Assembly (NCBI RefSeq): GCF_042852765.1
Contig: NZ_AP031414.1
From: Schaedlerella glycyrrhizinilytica_A
GTDB taxonomy: Bacteria > Bacillota > Clostridia > Lachnospirales > Lachnospiraceae
Length of the DNA: 64,000 bases
Direction: 5' to 3' (one strand)
Numbering within the stretch: position 1 is the first letter of the stretch; each line of letters opens with the position of its first letter. Made by a program: the position numbers and the translations under genes. Shown here one piece after another: positions 25,280-35,065 of the stretch. Below the pieces are notes generated by a model, which saw nothing but the letters and a program-made list of their open reading frames with translations, was not told the DNA's origin and searched no databases.

Positions 25280-26530
25280 TTATCTGCTGAAAATTTCTTC
25301 GATCTCCGTATATCCCTGCTGTGCCAGCTGTTCTTTCTGAAATTTCTTATTTTTCTTCATATTTACGATCATAATCTGCATTCCGTCTGCACGGTCTGCT
25401 TTCGCCTGTTCCAGAACCGAAAGCATCTTCTCCTGGGGCAGATTCTTATCCAACAGGTATGCTTTTTTCTGTTTTCCGGTCGGAACCTGATAACCACGCT
25501 CTAACAGGAGCATAACGATCCGCTCGAACCCGATCGAGAAACCGACTGCCGGTGTATTCTGTCCGGTGAACTTGCCGATCATTTCATCGTAACGACCGCC
25601 GCCGCCGACAGAACCGCCGAACTCATCCATGGAAATCTCGAAGATCGTTCCTGTATAATAAGACATGCCACGTACAAGCGTCGGGTCGAAACTGATCTTA
25701 AAGTCCGCTTCCTTTGCACGTTCTACGCTGGTGATGATCGTCTCCAGAGACTCGGCTGCATCCGCCGGAAGAAATCCCTCCAGTTTCTCTTTGCACCAGC
25801 GGACGCCTGCCACGTCATTGGTGATCTCTTCAAAAATCTGTAGATATTTTTCTACGGATTCGGCTGCGTAACCGCACTCTTCCAGTTCTCTCTTTACACC
25901 GTCCAAACCGATCTTGTCCATCTTGTCCAGAATGATAAAGACATTGTCATATTCACTTTCCGCAAATCCGCTGTATGCCGCCATCGCTTTTAAGAAACGA
26001 CGGTCATTGATCCGGATCGTAAAATGATTAAAATCCAGTTTGCCGAGCAGCGTCGTCGTCGCAAGGATCAGTTCGATCTCCGCAAGATTGGACGGTTCTC
26101 CGAGAATATCGATATCACACTGCATAAACTGACGAAAACGCCCCCTCTGCGGACGGTCTGCACGCCATACATTTCCCATCTGCAGCGCTTTGAACGGCAC
26201 CGGAAGTTCATTTGCATGATTGGAATAATACCGGGAAAGCGGCACGGTCAGGTCATAGCGTAGTCCGCCGTCCACCAGATCGATCTCCTCTTTCGCCTGA
26301 TCGAGCTTCAGTTTCTCGCCTCTTTTTAAAATCTTAAAGATCAGCTTCTCATTGTCTCCGCCCTGTTTGCTGCACAGATTCTCAATATGTTCCACACATG
26401 GAGTTTCAATAGAAGAAAATCCAAATGCCTTATATGTCTCTTTGATCAGTGCGATCACATAATCCCGGATCTCCATCTCCTCCGGCATCATGTCTTTCAT
26501 CCCGGTTACCGGTTTCTTCTTTAATGCCAT
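25280..26530 (-). CDS. hisS: Histidyl-tRNA synthetase
   Basis: 416 residues from the ATG at 26530, which has AAGGAG at seven bases; an ATG six bases earlier is too close. Class II motifs: PVTGMKDMMPEE, GNVWRADRPQRGRFRQFMQCDID and the histidine-binding GGGGRYDEMIGKF. The C-terminal anticodon domain follows. The start overlaps the hemZ stop by ten bases, implying coupling. Confidence 0.96.
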   Translation of the reverse strand: MALKKKPVTGMKDMMPEEMEIRDYVIALIKETYKAFGFSSIETPCVEHIENLCSKQGGDNEKLIFKILKRGEKLKLDQAKEEIDLVDGGLRYDLTVPLSRYYSNHANELPVPFKALQMGNVWRADRPQRGRFRQFMQCDIDILGEPSNLAEIELILATTTLLGKLDFNHFTIRINDRRFLKAMAAYSGFAESEYDNVFIILDKMDKIGLDGVKRELEECGYAAESVEKYLQIFEEITNDVAGVRWCKEKLEGFLPADAAESLETIITSVERAKEADFKISFDPTLVRGMSYYTGTIFEISMDEFGGSVGGGGRYDEMIGKFTGQNTPAVGFSIGFERIVMLLLERGYQVPTGKQKKAYLLDKNLPQEKMLSVLEQAKADRADGMQIMIVNMKKNKKFQKEQLAQQGYTEIEEIFSR

Positions 26531-27984
26531 AACCATTCTCCTTTTCTCTCTATCATCTCATCAATACGACTGATGTATTCTGTGATATTCTTTACGTTTT
26601 CAATCCGGATCAGATTCGTTGTCTTTCCGTTCTCAAGCGTCATCTTTTCCGGCAGAACGATCTTTGTGCCTGCGCCTGCTCCGCATGCCAGTATCGTCTG
26701 CTTTTCTTCCATAATAAGTATATTGTAAATTCCCGCTTTGTCAACCTTTGCATAACCAACATTTTCAAAATTTCCGGCGATGTTTTTCTGCCGGTACAGA
26801 TAATAAGGAAGTAACCCCATCCTCCTTGCCGCGGCTGCGCCGTCCTCTACCATCTGTCCGATTTCACTTGAAAACGTCTTTTCTGATTTCGACGTCCGAT
26901 TTACTTTTGCATCCTGCCCCATCTTTGCCGCCCGTTTGATCGCCAGAGAATGGATCGTCAGACTGTCCGGTCCGAGCTGTTCGATCTGCGCAAGCGTATC
27001 CCGCATATCTTCCGCACTCTCGCCGGGAAGTCCGGCGATCAGATCCATATTGATGTTGTCGAATCCAAGCGTTCTCGCCAAATGAAAGACCGTTTTCACA
27101 TCCTGAACCGTATGCTTTCTTCCGACAAGATCAAGCGTCTTCTGCTGCATCGTCTGCGGATTGATCGAAATCCGGGTCACCGGATATTTCCGGATCACTT
27201 TCAGTTTCTCTTTTGTGATACTGTCCGGTCGTCCCGCTTCCACCGTAAATTCCTGCACCGTCTCCATCGAAAAACTCTGCTCGATACATGAGAGCAGACG
27301 ATCCAACTGCCCGGCGGACAATGTCGTCGGCGTTCCCCCGCCGATATAAACCGTATCCAATATCTTTCCTTTTGCCATCTTGACTGTCGCCCGGATCTCC
27401 CTGCACAGCGCATCCAGATAGGCATCCATCTGACCCCTCCACTGATCTGCCGGCGAAGAACTAAAGGAACAATAGGAACAAATACTCGGGCAAAATGGGA
27501 TTCCCACATAAAGACTGAATCCCTCCGGCGTGTGCAGGCATTCCAGCTGCCGTTTCTCGCGCTCTGCGATTTCGATCGCAAGTTTTGCCTTACTATCAGA
27601 TACACTATATTCTTCTTTTAGAAACTCAATAATTTCCTTTTCACTTTTTCCACTTTCTATTTTTTGCATGACAAGCTTTGTAGGGCGAACCCCCGTCAGC
27701 ATTCCCCAAGCAAGCCTCCTGCCTGTTCTTTCCGACAGATACTCATACACTTTATGCGTCACAAAGCGTTTGCGCATCTGGCGGCACACATCGGACTGTA
27801 CCTCCGCCCCGATCCCGGGGACTTCTGCAACGGAAAAGCAAGAGCCTCCGTCCACTGTCAGTTTCACCAGAGGTTCTTGCTCCCCGTCTACGCACTGCCT
27901 GATTTCCGCCTCCGGAAAAAAAGCTTTCGTAATATGGTATAAATTGTAGGTGAATAACGTTTCTTTACTTATGATCTCAATCAT
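26521..27984 (-). CDS. hemZ: HemZ-type coproporphyrinogen dehydrogenase (radical SAM)
   Basis: 487 residues. Radical SAM cluster motif CPSICSYC (near residue 163), preceded by SLYVGIPF and followed by YIGGGTPTTLSAGQLDRL, typical of the HemN/HemZ family. The about 150-residue N-terminal extension is characteristic of HemZ. Assigned to anaerobic coproporphyrinogen oxidation by family, but many anaerobes carrying it lack a full haem route and none is seen here, so the real substrate is open. Confidence 0.88.
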   Translation of the reverse strand: MIEIISKETLFTYNLYHITKAFFPEAEIRQCVDGEQEPLVKLTVDGGSCFSVAEVPGIGAEVQSDVCRQMRKRFVTHKVYEYLSERTGRRLAWGMLTGVRPTKLVMQKIESGKSEKEIIEFLKEEYSVSDSKAKLAIEIAEREKRQLECLHTPEGFSLYVGIPFCPSICSYCSFSSSPADQWRGQMDAYLDALCREIRATVKMAKGKILDTVYIGGGTPTTLSAGQLDRLLSCIEQSFSMETVQEFTVEAGRPDSITKEKLKVIRKYPVTRISINPQTMQQKTLDLVGRKHTVQDVKTVFHLARTLGFDNINMDLIAGLPGESAEDMRDTLAQIEQLGPDSLTIHSLAIKRAAKMGQDAKVNRTSKSEKTFSSEIGQMVEDGAAAARRMGLLPYYLYRQKNIAGNFENVGYAKVDKAGIYNILIMEEKQTILACGAGAGTKIVLPEKMTLENGKTTNLIRIENVKNITEYISRIDEMIERKGEWLWH

Positions 27985-27997
27985 ACTTTACTCCTTA

Positions 27998-28618
27998 TCA
28001 AAGAAACGGATTGTATGTTTTCTCATGACCGATCGTCGTCTCGCTCATATGTCCCGGATAGACGACCGTCTCTTCCGGCAGTCCGAGAAGTTTCTCCCGG
28101 ATCGAGCGTACAAGCTGACTCTGGCTTCCCGTCGGAAAATCCGTTCTTCCAACAGAATCATGGAACAATGTATCTCCGCTGAACAACACATTTTCCGATT
28201 CTATATAATAACAGCATCCGCCGATCGTATGCCCCGGCGTATGGATCACACGGATTTTCATCCCTGCAAGCTCCAAAACCTGTCCGTCTTTTATATGAGA
28301 CGCACCGGAAAATGTATATGCCGGTCCGTAAGAAACCGATGCATTGTAAGACGCATCTTTCAAAAGGATCTCTTCCTCTTCCTGTACATACACCGGAACA
28401 AAAAATTGCGCTAAAACTTCGTCCAGTCCCATGATATGATCAAAATGCCCGTGCGTCAGCAGGATCGCCCGCGGTTTCAGCGCATTCTCCCGGATATATG
28501 TTATCATCTTGTCCGAATAAGCGCCCGGATCAATGAGAAAACATTCCAAAGTCTCCTCATTGGATACCACATAACAATTTGTGCCTACCATCCCCACTAT
28601 AAATCGTTCAATCCGCAT
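27998..28618 (-). CDS. MBL-fold hydrolase, glyoxalase II-like
   Basis: 206 residues. The metallo-beta-lactamase motif HGHFDH is near residue 56, with further ligands in HTPGHTIGGCC, SGDTLF and YPGHMSET. These match the small YcbL/GloB-like branch acting on thioesters. It starts 22 bases after relA with RBS GGAGG and precedes hemZ by 13 bases. The substrate is not known. Confidence 0.9.
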   Translation of the reverse strand: MRIERFIVGMVGTNCYVVSNEETLECFLIDPGAYSDKMITYIRENALKPRAILLTHGHFDHIMGLDEVLAQFFVPVYVQEEEEILLKDASYNASVSYGPAYTFSGASHIKDGQVLELAGMKIRVIHTPGHTIGGCCYYIESENVLFSGDTLFHDSVGRTDFPTGSQSQLVRSIREKLLGLPEETVVYPGHMSETTIGHEKTYNPFL

Positions 28619-28640
28619 CTTCTTCCTCCCTGCCTCTTTT

Positions 28641-30944
28641 TTATCCCGCAGTTCTTTCGATATCCATCACGCCCTCGATCTGACGCAGTTTCTCGATCAG
28701 CCGGTTTAATTCTTCCCGACCGCGCACGATAAATCCCATCTCCAATGTTGCCGTTCCTTTTTTGCTCGTCCGCACGTTCATGGATTTCACATCAATCTTC
28801 GCTTCCGTAAATACTTTGGAAACATCCATCAAAAGTCCCTGACGGTCGCCGGAATAAATCTTTAATTCCGCCAGATACTGTCCGCCGCCGTCGCTTTCCT
28901 CCGTGCTCTCCCATTCCGCATCGATGAGACGTTCCCGCTCTGCCGCGGAAAGATGGAGCATATTGACACAGTCCGTCCGATGGATCGACATACCGCGCCC
29001 TCTCGTGACAAATCCGACGATCTCATCTCCCGGCACCGGTGAGCAGCATTTTGAAAAACGCACCGCCATATCGTCGATTCCTTTGACGATGATCCCACTC
29101 TTGGATTTCCCGATATGGACTTTCTGATTGCCGTTCCCTGAAAGCTTTTCAAGGATCGTCTCATCAGTCACTTCTTTCTTGTGTTCTTTCTCGTACTCTT
29201 CCTGAAGCCGGTTGACAACCTGCCCCTCTTTGAGTCCGCCATGTCCGATCGCTGCCAGCACGGAATCCCAGTCGCGGAATCCATATTTCTGCTGCACGAT
29301 CTGCTGATATTTCGGCTTCATGACATTGGCAAGGTTCACCGATTTGGCACGGCAGCATGCCGCCACCATCTCACGCCCGCGGATGATATTTTCCTCTTTG
29401 AACTCTTTCTTAAACCAGGAATTGATCTTGGATTTCGCCTGCGTACTCTTTACGATATTCAGCCAGTCACGGCTCGGTCCTCTCGAATTCTGGGACGTCA
29501 ATATCTCGATACGATCACCGTTTTGGATCTTGTAATCGATATTGACCAATTTGCCGTTCACTCTTGCGCCGACCATCTTATTTCCGACGGCGCTGTGGAT
29601 CGCATAGGCAAAATCAACCGGCGTCGAACCATTCGGCAGGTTCTTGACATCTCCGTTCGGTGTAAAACAGTAGACGTCCTCCGCAAACAGATCCAGATCT
29701 CCTTTTAAGAGACTTAAGAATTCCCGGTTGTCGGACATATCCCGCTGCCATTCCAGGATCTGACGCAGCCAGTTTAATTTTTCTTCCTGCGCCTGCACCA
29801 CTTTCGCCGCATCCCCGCCCTCTTTATATTTCCAATGGGCTGCAATACCGTACTCCGCAGTCTTATGCATCTCCTCTGTACGGATCTGGATCTCAAACGG
29901 CTGTCCGGACGGTCCCATCAACGTTGTGTGCAGGGACTGATACATATTCGGCTTCGGCATCGCGATATAATCTTTAAAACGTCCCGGGATCGGCGTATAC
30001 ATCTCATGGATCACGCCAAGCGCCGCATAACAGTCTTTCACGGAATCCACAATGATCCGAACCGCAAACAGATCGTACACCTGATCCAGAGTTTTATTCT
30101 GATTGACCATTTTCTTGTAGATGCTGAAAAAATGCTTCACTCTTCCATATACTTTCGCCTGAATATGCGCGTTCTTCATATGTGTCGATACTTCCGAGAC
30201 AATCTGCTGGACAAATTCTTCCCGCTTCGTCTTGCGCTCGTTCAGATCGTGGACAAGCTGCTGATACACTTCCGGCTGGGAATATTTCAAAGAGAGATCG
30301 TCCAGCTCGATCTTGATCTTGGAAATACCGAGCCGCTGGGCGATCGGCGCATAAATGTCCATCGTCTCTTTTGCTTTTTCTTTCTGCTTTTCCGGACGCA
30401 TAAATTCAAGCGTCCGCATATTGTGCAGACGGTCCGCCAGTTTGATGATGATCACACGGATGTCTTTTGCCATCGCAAGGAACATCTTGCGTAGATTTTC
30501 CGCCTGGATCTCCAGTTTATCCTGAGAATAAGATAACTGCCCCAGTTTCGTCACACCGTCTACAAGGAGAGCCACCTCTTCCCCAAACTCACGGCTCACA
30601 TCATCCAAGGTCATATCGGTATCTTCCACGGCATCATGCAGCATTCCCGCCACGATCGTCTCTTTGTCCATCTCCAGATCCGCAAGGATGATCCCCACCC
30701 AGAGCGGATGGATGATATACGGCTCGCCCGATTTGCGCACCTGTCCGTTATGTGCCTCATTTGCCGTCTTATATGCTTTTTCGATCAGGGAAATATCTGC
30801 CGACGGATGATATTTCCTGACACGTTCGATCAATGCCTGATATAACTGTTCAGGATCCTGATAATCCTCCGGTGCTTTCACGGCATGCCCGTCAACCATC
30901 GCAAAATTCCGATTTAATAATTCATATTCCGGTGTTCCTGCCAT
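28641..30944 (-). CDS. relA: Bifunctional (p)ppGpp synthetase/hydrolase
   Basis: 767 residues. HD hydrolase domain (MLHDAVEDTDMT near residue 98, with AKDIRVIIIKLADRLHNMRTL), synthetase domain (PGRFKDYIAMPKPNMYQSLHT near 315), TGS domain (YCFTPNGDVKNLPNGSTPVD near 420), zinc-finger/helical part, and a C-terminal ACT domain (about 690-765). Intact HD and synthetase motifs indicate a Rel-type enzyme that both makes and breaks the alarmone. It heads the run ending at aspS. Confidence 0.96.
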   Translation of the reverse strand: MAGTPEYELLNRNFAMVDGHAVKAPEDYQDPEQLYQALIERVRKYHPSADISLIEKAYKTANEAHNGQVRKSGEPYIIHPLWVGIILADLEMDKETIVAGMLHDAVEDTDMTLDDVSREFGEEVALLVDGVTKLGQLSYSQDKLEIQAENLRKMFLAMAKDIRVIIIKLADRLHNMRTLEFMRPEKQKEKAKETMDIYAPIAQRLGISKIKIELDDLSLKYSQPEVYQQLVHDLNERKTKREEFVQQIVSEVSTHMKNAHIQAKVYGRVKHFFSIYKKMVNQNKTLDQVYDLFAVRIIVDSVKDCYAALGVIHEMYTPIPGRFKDYIAMPKPNMYQSLHTTLMGPSGQPFEIQIRTEEMHKTAEYGIAAHWKYKEGGDAAKVVQAQEEKLNWLRQILEWQRDMSDNREFLSLLKGDLDLFAEDVYCFTPNGDVKNLPNGSTPVDFAYAIHSAVGNKMVGARVNGKLVNIDYKIQNGDRIEILTSQNSRGPSRDWLNIVKSTQAKSKINSWFKKEFKEENIIRGREMVAACCRAKSVNLANVMKPKYQQIVQQKYGFRDWDSVLAAIGHGGLKEGQVVNRLQEEYEKEHKKEVTDETILEKLSGNGNQKVHIGKSKSGIIVKGIDDMAVRFSKCCSPVPGDEIVGFVTRGRGMSIHRTDCVNMLHLSAAERERLIDAEWESTEESDGGGQYLAELKIYSGDRQGLLMDVSKVFTEAKIDVKSMNVRTSKKGTATLEMGFIVRGREELNRLIEKLRQIEGVMDIERTAG

Positions 30945-31015
30945 ATCAGTGTCCCCTTTTCTTCCTGTATTTGCTTTTTCTAGTATAGCATTATTTTCGC
31001 AATTTTCAAACGTTT

Positions 31016-32731
31016 TTATCTCCGGTAGTTTACCACGGTGATCTGCAGTGTCCGACGCCCCATATATTCATTGACCGACGGATAATATGTAAACGACATC
31101 TCACCGCCTTTTTCCATCTCTTCCAGACAGGTGTTCACATTTCCGAAATAAACGGCTTCCATGCGGTTTCCGCCCCGGTCTTCCACCTGAAACTTCAATA
31201 CATTCCGGTTCTTGCCGATGATACGCGGTCGGATCACCCGGAGATTTTTCTCTGCAAAAAGCGGCTTCGTATTGCCTTTTCCAAAAGGTTCCAGCAGTTC
31301 CAGCTCTTCCACCAGATTTTCCGTAATATACGGAAGCGGAAGCTGCATGTCGATCGATACTTTCTCCATCAGGTCTTCCTCGCTCAAATCTGCCAGTTTG
31401 TTGATCACCTGCCGGAAACGCGGTACATTTTCTTCCGGAAGAGACAGCCCTGCCGCCAGCTTATGTCCTCCGAACTTCGTAAACAGTGCGCGGCACTTGC
31501 ACATTTCTTCAAACATATTGTAACTTTCAATCGAACGCCCGGATCCTTTCACCCCGTCTTCCGCACGCGTCAGCACAAATACCGGTCGGTAATACCGCTC
31601 CCGAAGCCGCCCTGCAATAATGCCTGCAATACTTTCATGACAATCCGGCAGATAAACGACAAGCACCGGATCTTCCTGCATGGATGTCGATTCGATCTGT
31701 TCCACCGCCTGTTCCACACCTTTTTCCGTCATCTCTTTCCGGCTGTCATTCAACGCTTTCAGGTCTTCCGCCAGCATCACCGCATCTCTCCGGTTTTTCG
31801 CACAGAGCAGTTCCAGCGCACGCTTTGCGGTATCCAGCCGCCCCCCTGCATTGATACAAGGTCCGATGACAAATCCGATATGATACGCGTTCAGCCGGTC
31901 CACCGGCACATTGGTGCACTCCATCAACGCTTTCAGCCCCTCATTGCGGGTCCGTTTCAGCATCTCCAGTCCCTGTTTGACAAAAATCCGATTTTCTCCA
32001 CACAGGTCCATCACATCCCCCACCGTCGCGATCGCCACATTTTCCATCAGATAATCCACGTCCTCCGCATCGCGCTGCATCACTTCATACAATGCTTCCA
32101 CCAGTTTATATGCCACCGCCGCTCCGCAAAGACCTTTAAACGGATATTCACAATCCGGGCGGTGCGGGTCTACGACCGCATCTGCCTGTGGGAGCAGATA
32201 TTCTTTCTCGCCTCCCGCATCCAAAAACGGAATCTCATGGTGATCTGTCACGATCACAGTCAGCCCCCGTTCTTTTCCGTAAAGAATTTCCTCTCCCGCC
32301 GCGATCCCATTGTCACAAGTAATGATCGTATCGATTCCATCCTCCAACGCACGATCGATCAGATTACGGTTCAGCCCGTATCCGTCCCGGATCCGGTCCG
32401 GAATATCCGTATCCACATCGGCGCCGAGTCCGGCAAGCCCCTCCTGTAAAATATACGTTGCATTGACCCCGTCTATATCATAATCCCCGATGATCCGGAT
32501 CGCCGCCCTCTCCCGTATCTTCTCCGACAGGATTTCTACCGCCTTGTCCATATCTTTCATCAACATGCCGTCATACAGATCCGCGATCGTTCCATTCAGA
32601 TAAAAATCAATCGCCTCCTCCCCGATGACCTCCCGATTCCGGATTAGACGTGCCAGGATCGGAGAAATGTGGTACTTCTCGGAAATAGACTGAAAATCGG
32701 CTTTTTTCATTGTAACGAACCATTTTTCCAT
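31016..32731 (-). CDS. recJ: Single-stranded-DNA-specific exonuclease RecJ
   Basis: 571 residues from the ATG at 32731 with AAAGGAGG upstream; the frame to 32794 extends through a terminator. DHH phosphoesterase: GDYDIDGVNATY (motif I), CDNGIAA, VTDHHEIP (motif III), the later Asp in AVVDPHR, and DHHA1 motif INAGGRLDTAKRAL. 5'-3' exonuclease in recombination and repair. Many relatives have apt between recJ and relA; it is absent here. Confidence 0.94.
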   Translation of the reverse strand: MEKWFVTMKKADFQSISEKYHISPILARLIRNREVIGEEAIDFYLNGTIADLYDGMLMKDMDKAVEILSEKIRERAAIRIIGDYDIDGVNATYILQEGLAGLGADVDTDIPDRIRDGYGLNRNLIDRALEDGIDTIITCDNGIAAGEEILYGKERGLTVIVTDHHEIPFLDAGGEKEYLLPQADAVVDPHRPDCEYPFKGLCGAAVAYKLVEALYEVMQRDAEDVDYLMENVAIATVGDVMDLCGENRIFVKQGLEMLKRTRNEGLKALMECTNVPVDRLNAYHIGFVIGPCINAGGRLDTAKRALELLCAKNRRDAVMLAEDLKALNDSRKEMTEKGVEQAVEQIESTSMQEDPVLVVYLPDCHESIAGIIAGRLRERYYRPVFVLTRAEDGVKGSGRSIESYNMFEEMCKCRALFTKFGGHKLAAGLSLPEENVPRFRQVINKLADLSEEDLMEKVSIDMQLPLPYITENLVEELELLEPFGKGNTKPLFAEKNLRVIRPRIIGKNRNVLKFQVEDRGGNRMEAVYFGNVNTCLEEMEKGGEMSFTYYPSVNEYMGRRTLQITVVNYRR

Positions 32732-32746
32732 CGCCGTTCCTCCTTT

Positions 32747-32775
32747 AGAAAAAGAGCAGGGATATCCCCTGCCCT
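32747..32775 (-). terminator. Terminator after secDF
   Basis: Minus-strand stem GGGCAGGG/CCCTGCTC followed by TTTTTC, ahead of the recJ ribosome binding site. Confidence 0.85.
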
Positions 32776-32803
32776 TTTTATCGTAAATAAACAAAAAATT
32801 TTC

Positions 32804-35065
32804 TTACGCTTTCTTTGCCGCTTTTTTCTCAGATGCTTTTTTCATCACATACCAGAGCGCGCCTGTGATGCATACGGAAGAGTATGCTCCGCAGATGATA
32901 CCTACCATCAACGGAAGTGCAAATTCTTTGATCGAACTTACGCCCATCACATAAAGAACGGCAACCATGATAAATGTTGTCAAAGAGGTATAAATACTCC
33001 TTGTCAATGTCTTGGTGATACATCCGTTTACCAGATCCTGAAGATCGGTTCCGCGCTTCCGTGTTTTCAGTTCCTCACGGATCCGATCAAAGATCACGAT
33101 CGTCGCGTTGATCGAATATCCGACGATCGTCAGCATACACGCGATAAATGTATTTCCGACAGATACACGGGAAAGCACATAAAATCCAAGTACGATCAGC
33201 ACGTCATGGAGCAGCGCCACAACCGCGCTTGTCGCAAAGCGGATGTCTTTAAATCGCAGCCAGATATACAAAAGCATAAAGACTGTCGCAATCGCAACCG
33301 CTACCACTGCGTCCTGACGCATCTCGGAACTTACCGTTGAGCTGATATTTTCACTTGTGATCTCTTTTTCGGAAGCGCCGAACTGCTCTGTCATCACTTT
33401 ATTAAACGCTTCTCGTTTTTCCAGATCCAATGTCTGTGTCTTAAAGACAACCTGCTTGCTTCCCTCTACTTTTTGAACCTGTACATTTTTGTCGCCGGTC
33501 ACGTCCTCGATCAACGGCACGATCTTATCATCAATCTCTTCCAATGTATACTCTTCTGCAAATGTCACATTGGTCGCCGTACCGCCTTTAAACTCCAGAC
33601 TGTAATTCAGCGCTCCGACGCCGCGCGCGGAATTGACTCCCATCAGTACGAATCCCGCCAGGATCAATGCCGCAGAAACACCAAAGAACAGTTTCTTCTT
33701 TCCGAGGAAATTGATCGCTTTTCTTTCCTTTTTCGGACGTCCGTATAATTTTTCACTCCGAATTCCAACCGCATAGAATGAGTAGATGATCACCCGTGTG
33801 ATCACAAGCGCCGTAAACATGGATACGACGATACCAAGCGCCAGTGTCTGCGCAAATCCCTTGACTGTGCCGCTTCCGCGAAGCCAAAGAACTGCCGCCG
33901 CGATCAGCGTCGTAATATTTCCGTCCAGAATTGCCGACATTGCCTTTTTAAATCCGGCATTCAGCGAACTGCGCACAGATTTGCCTGCCGCCAATTCTTC
34001 TCCCACACGGGCGAAAATAATCACGTTTGCATCCACCGCCATACCGATGCCGAGGATGATACCCGCAATTCCCGGAAGCGTCAGCGTAATGTCAAACGCA
34101 TTCAGAGAAACCAGCACCAGTCCTGTATAGATCAAAAGCGCCAGTCCGGAAGCAAGTCCCGGAAGCAGATATACAACGCACATGAATACAAATACGATCG
34201 CCAGTCCGATCGCACCTGCGATCAAACTTGTCTTGATCGCATCCTGCCCCAGCTGTGCTCCGACCACATTGGATCGAAGTTCTTCCAGCTCCAGATTCAG
34301 CGCTCCGCTCCGGATCGTCGTTGCCAGCGCATTTGCTTTTGTGTAGTCCATCGCTCCGCTGATCTCCGCACGTCCGTCTTTGATCTCACTGTTGACATTC
34401 GGAACCGTTACAAATGCATCGTCGTAATAGATACCGATGCTCTCCTTGGATTCGAGCGCTTTTTTCGTCGCCTCGGCAAACTTAGCCGCGCCGTCTTTGT
34501 TCATCTCCAAAGCCACGGCATATTCCGCCGCATCGCTGACCTGATTCGATCTCGCAACCGCCTCCGCATTTTTCACATCCGTACCTGTCAGCACGATGGA
34601 GCCGTCTTTCTGCAGCTCCTCGATCGATTTTGTCAGTTTATAATCTTCCGGATTTCCCGTCTGCTTCTCATTTTTATAATTTAAGTTGCCCTCACTGTCT
34701 GTCTGGGCAATAAAATACAGACTTCCCGGTCGTCCGAGTTCATCCAGGATCGCATTCGCATCGCTGACGCCCGGGATCTCGATACTGATCCGGTCATCGC
34801 CCTCCTGATAAACCGTCGCTTCTGTACTGTATCCCTCGACACGTTTCTGCAGTTTGTAGATCGTGTCCGCCATATCTTCTTCCGACGGGGTATCGCCTTT
34901 TACCTGATAGGTGATGCTGACTCCACCCTCCAGATCCAAACCAAGGTTGATATTTTTTGCCGCGCCTGTTTCGCCCTTGCCCCAGCCATGAATGGTTGTA
35001 AACCCAAGCAGACCGGTCAGAACGGCGATCAGGATCAGGCTGATGACTCCTTTACTCTTCTTCAC
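32804..35065 (-). CDS. secDF: Fused preprotein translocase subunit SecDF
   Basis: 753 residues from a GTG at 35065. This start has AAAGGA eight bases upstream, whereas the in-frame ATGs at 35083 and 35074 have no usable site; the start is therefore a judgement. The SecD half has the D1 motif LGLDLEGGVSITYQV and VDANVIIFARVGEEL. The SecF half begins near residue 455 with SLEFKGGTATNV and contains VIFDRIREELK. Proton-driven late step of Sec export. It overlaps scfB by 14 bases. Confidence 0.92.
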   Translation of the reverse strand: MKKSKGVISLILIAVLTGLLGFTTIHGWGKGETGAAKNINLGLDLEGGVSITYQVKGDTPSEEDMADTIYKLQKRVEGYSTEATVYQEGDDRISIEIPGVSDANAILDELGRPGSLYFIAQTDSEGNLNYKNEKQTGNPEDYKLTKSIEELQKDGSIVLTGTDVKNAEAVARSNQVSDAAEYAVALEMNKDGAAKFAEATKKALESKESIGIYYDDAFVTVPNVNSEIKDGRAEISGAMDYTKANALATTIRSGALNLELEELRSNVVGAQLGQDAIKTSLIAGAIGLAIVFVFMCVVYLLPGLASGLALLIYTGLVLVSLNAFDITLTLPGIAGIILGIGMAVDANVIIFARVGEELAAGKSVRSSLNAGFKKAMSAILDGNITTLIAAAVLWLRGSGTVKGFAQTLALGIVVSMFTALVITRVIIYSFYAVGIRSEKLYGRPKKERKAINFLGKKKLFFGVSAALILAGFVLMGVNSARGVGALNYSLEFKGGTATNVTFAEEYTLEEIDDKIVPLIEDVTGDKNVQVQKVEGSKQVVFKTQTLDLEKREAFNKVMTEQFGASEKEITSENISSTVSSEMRQDAVVAVAIATVFMLLYIWLRFKDIRFATSAVVALLHDVLIVLGFYVLSRVSVGNTFIACMLTIVGYSINATIVIFDRIREELKTRKRGTDLQDLVNGCITKTLTRSIYTSLTTFIMVAVLYVMGVSSIKEFALPLMVGIICGAYSSVCITGALWYVMKKASEKKAAKKA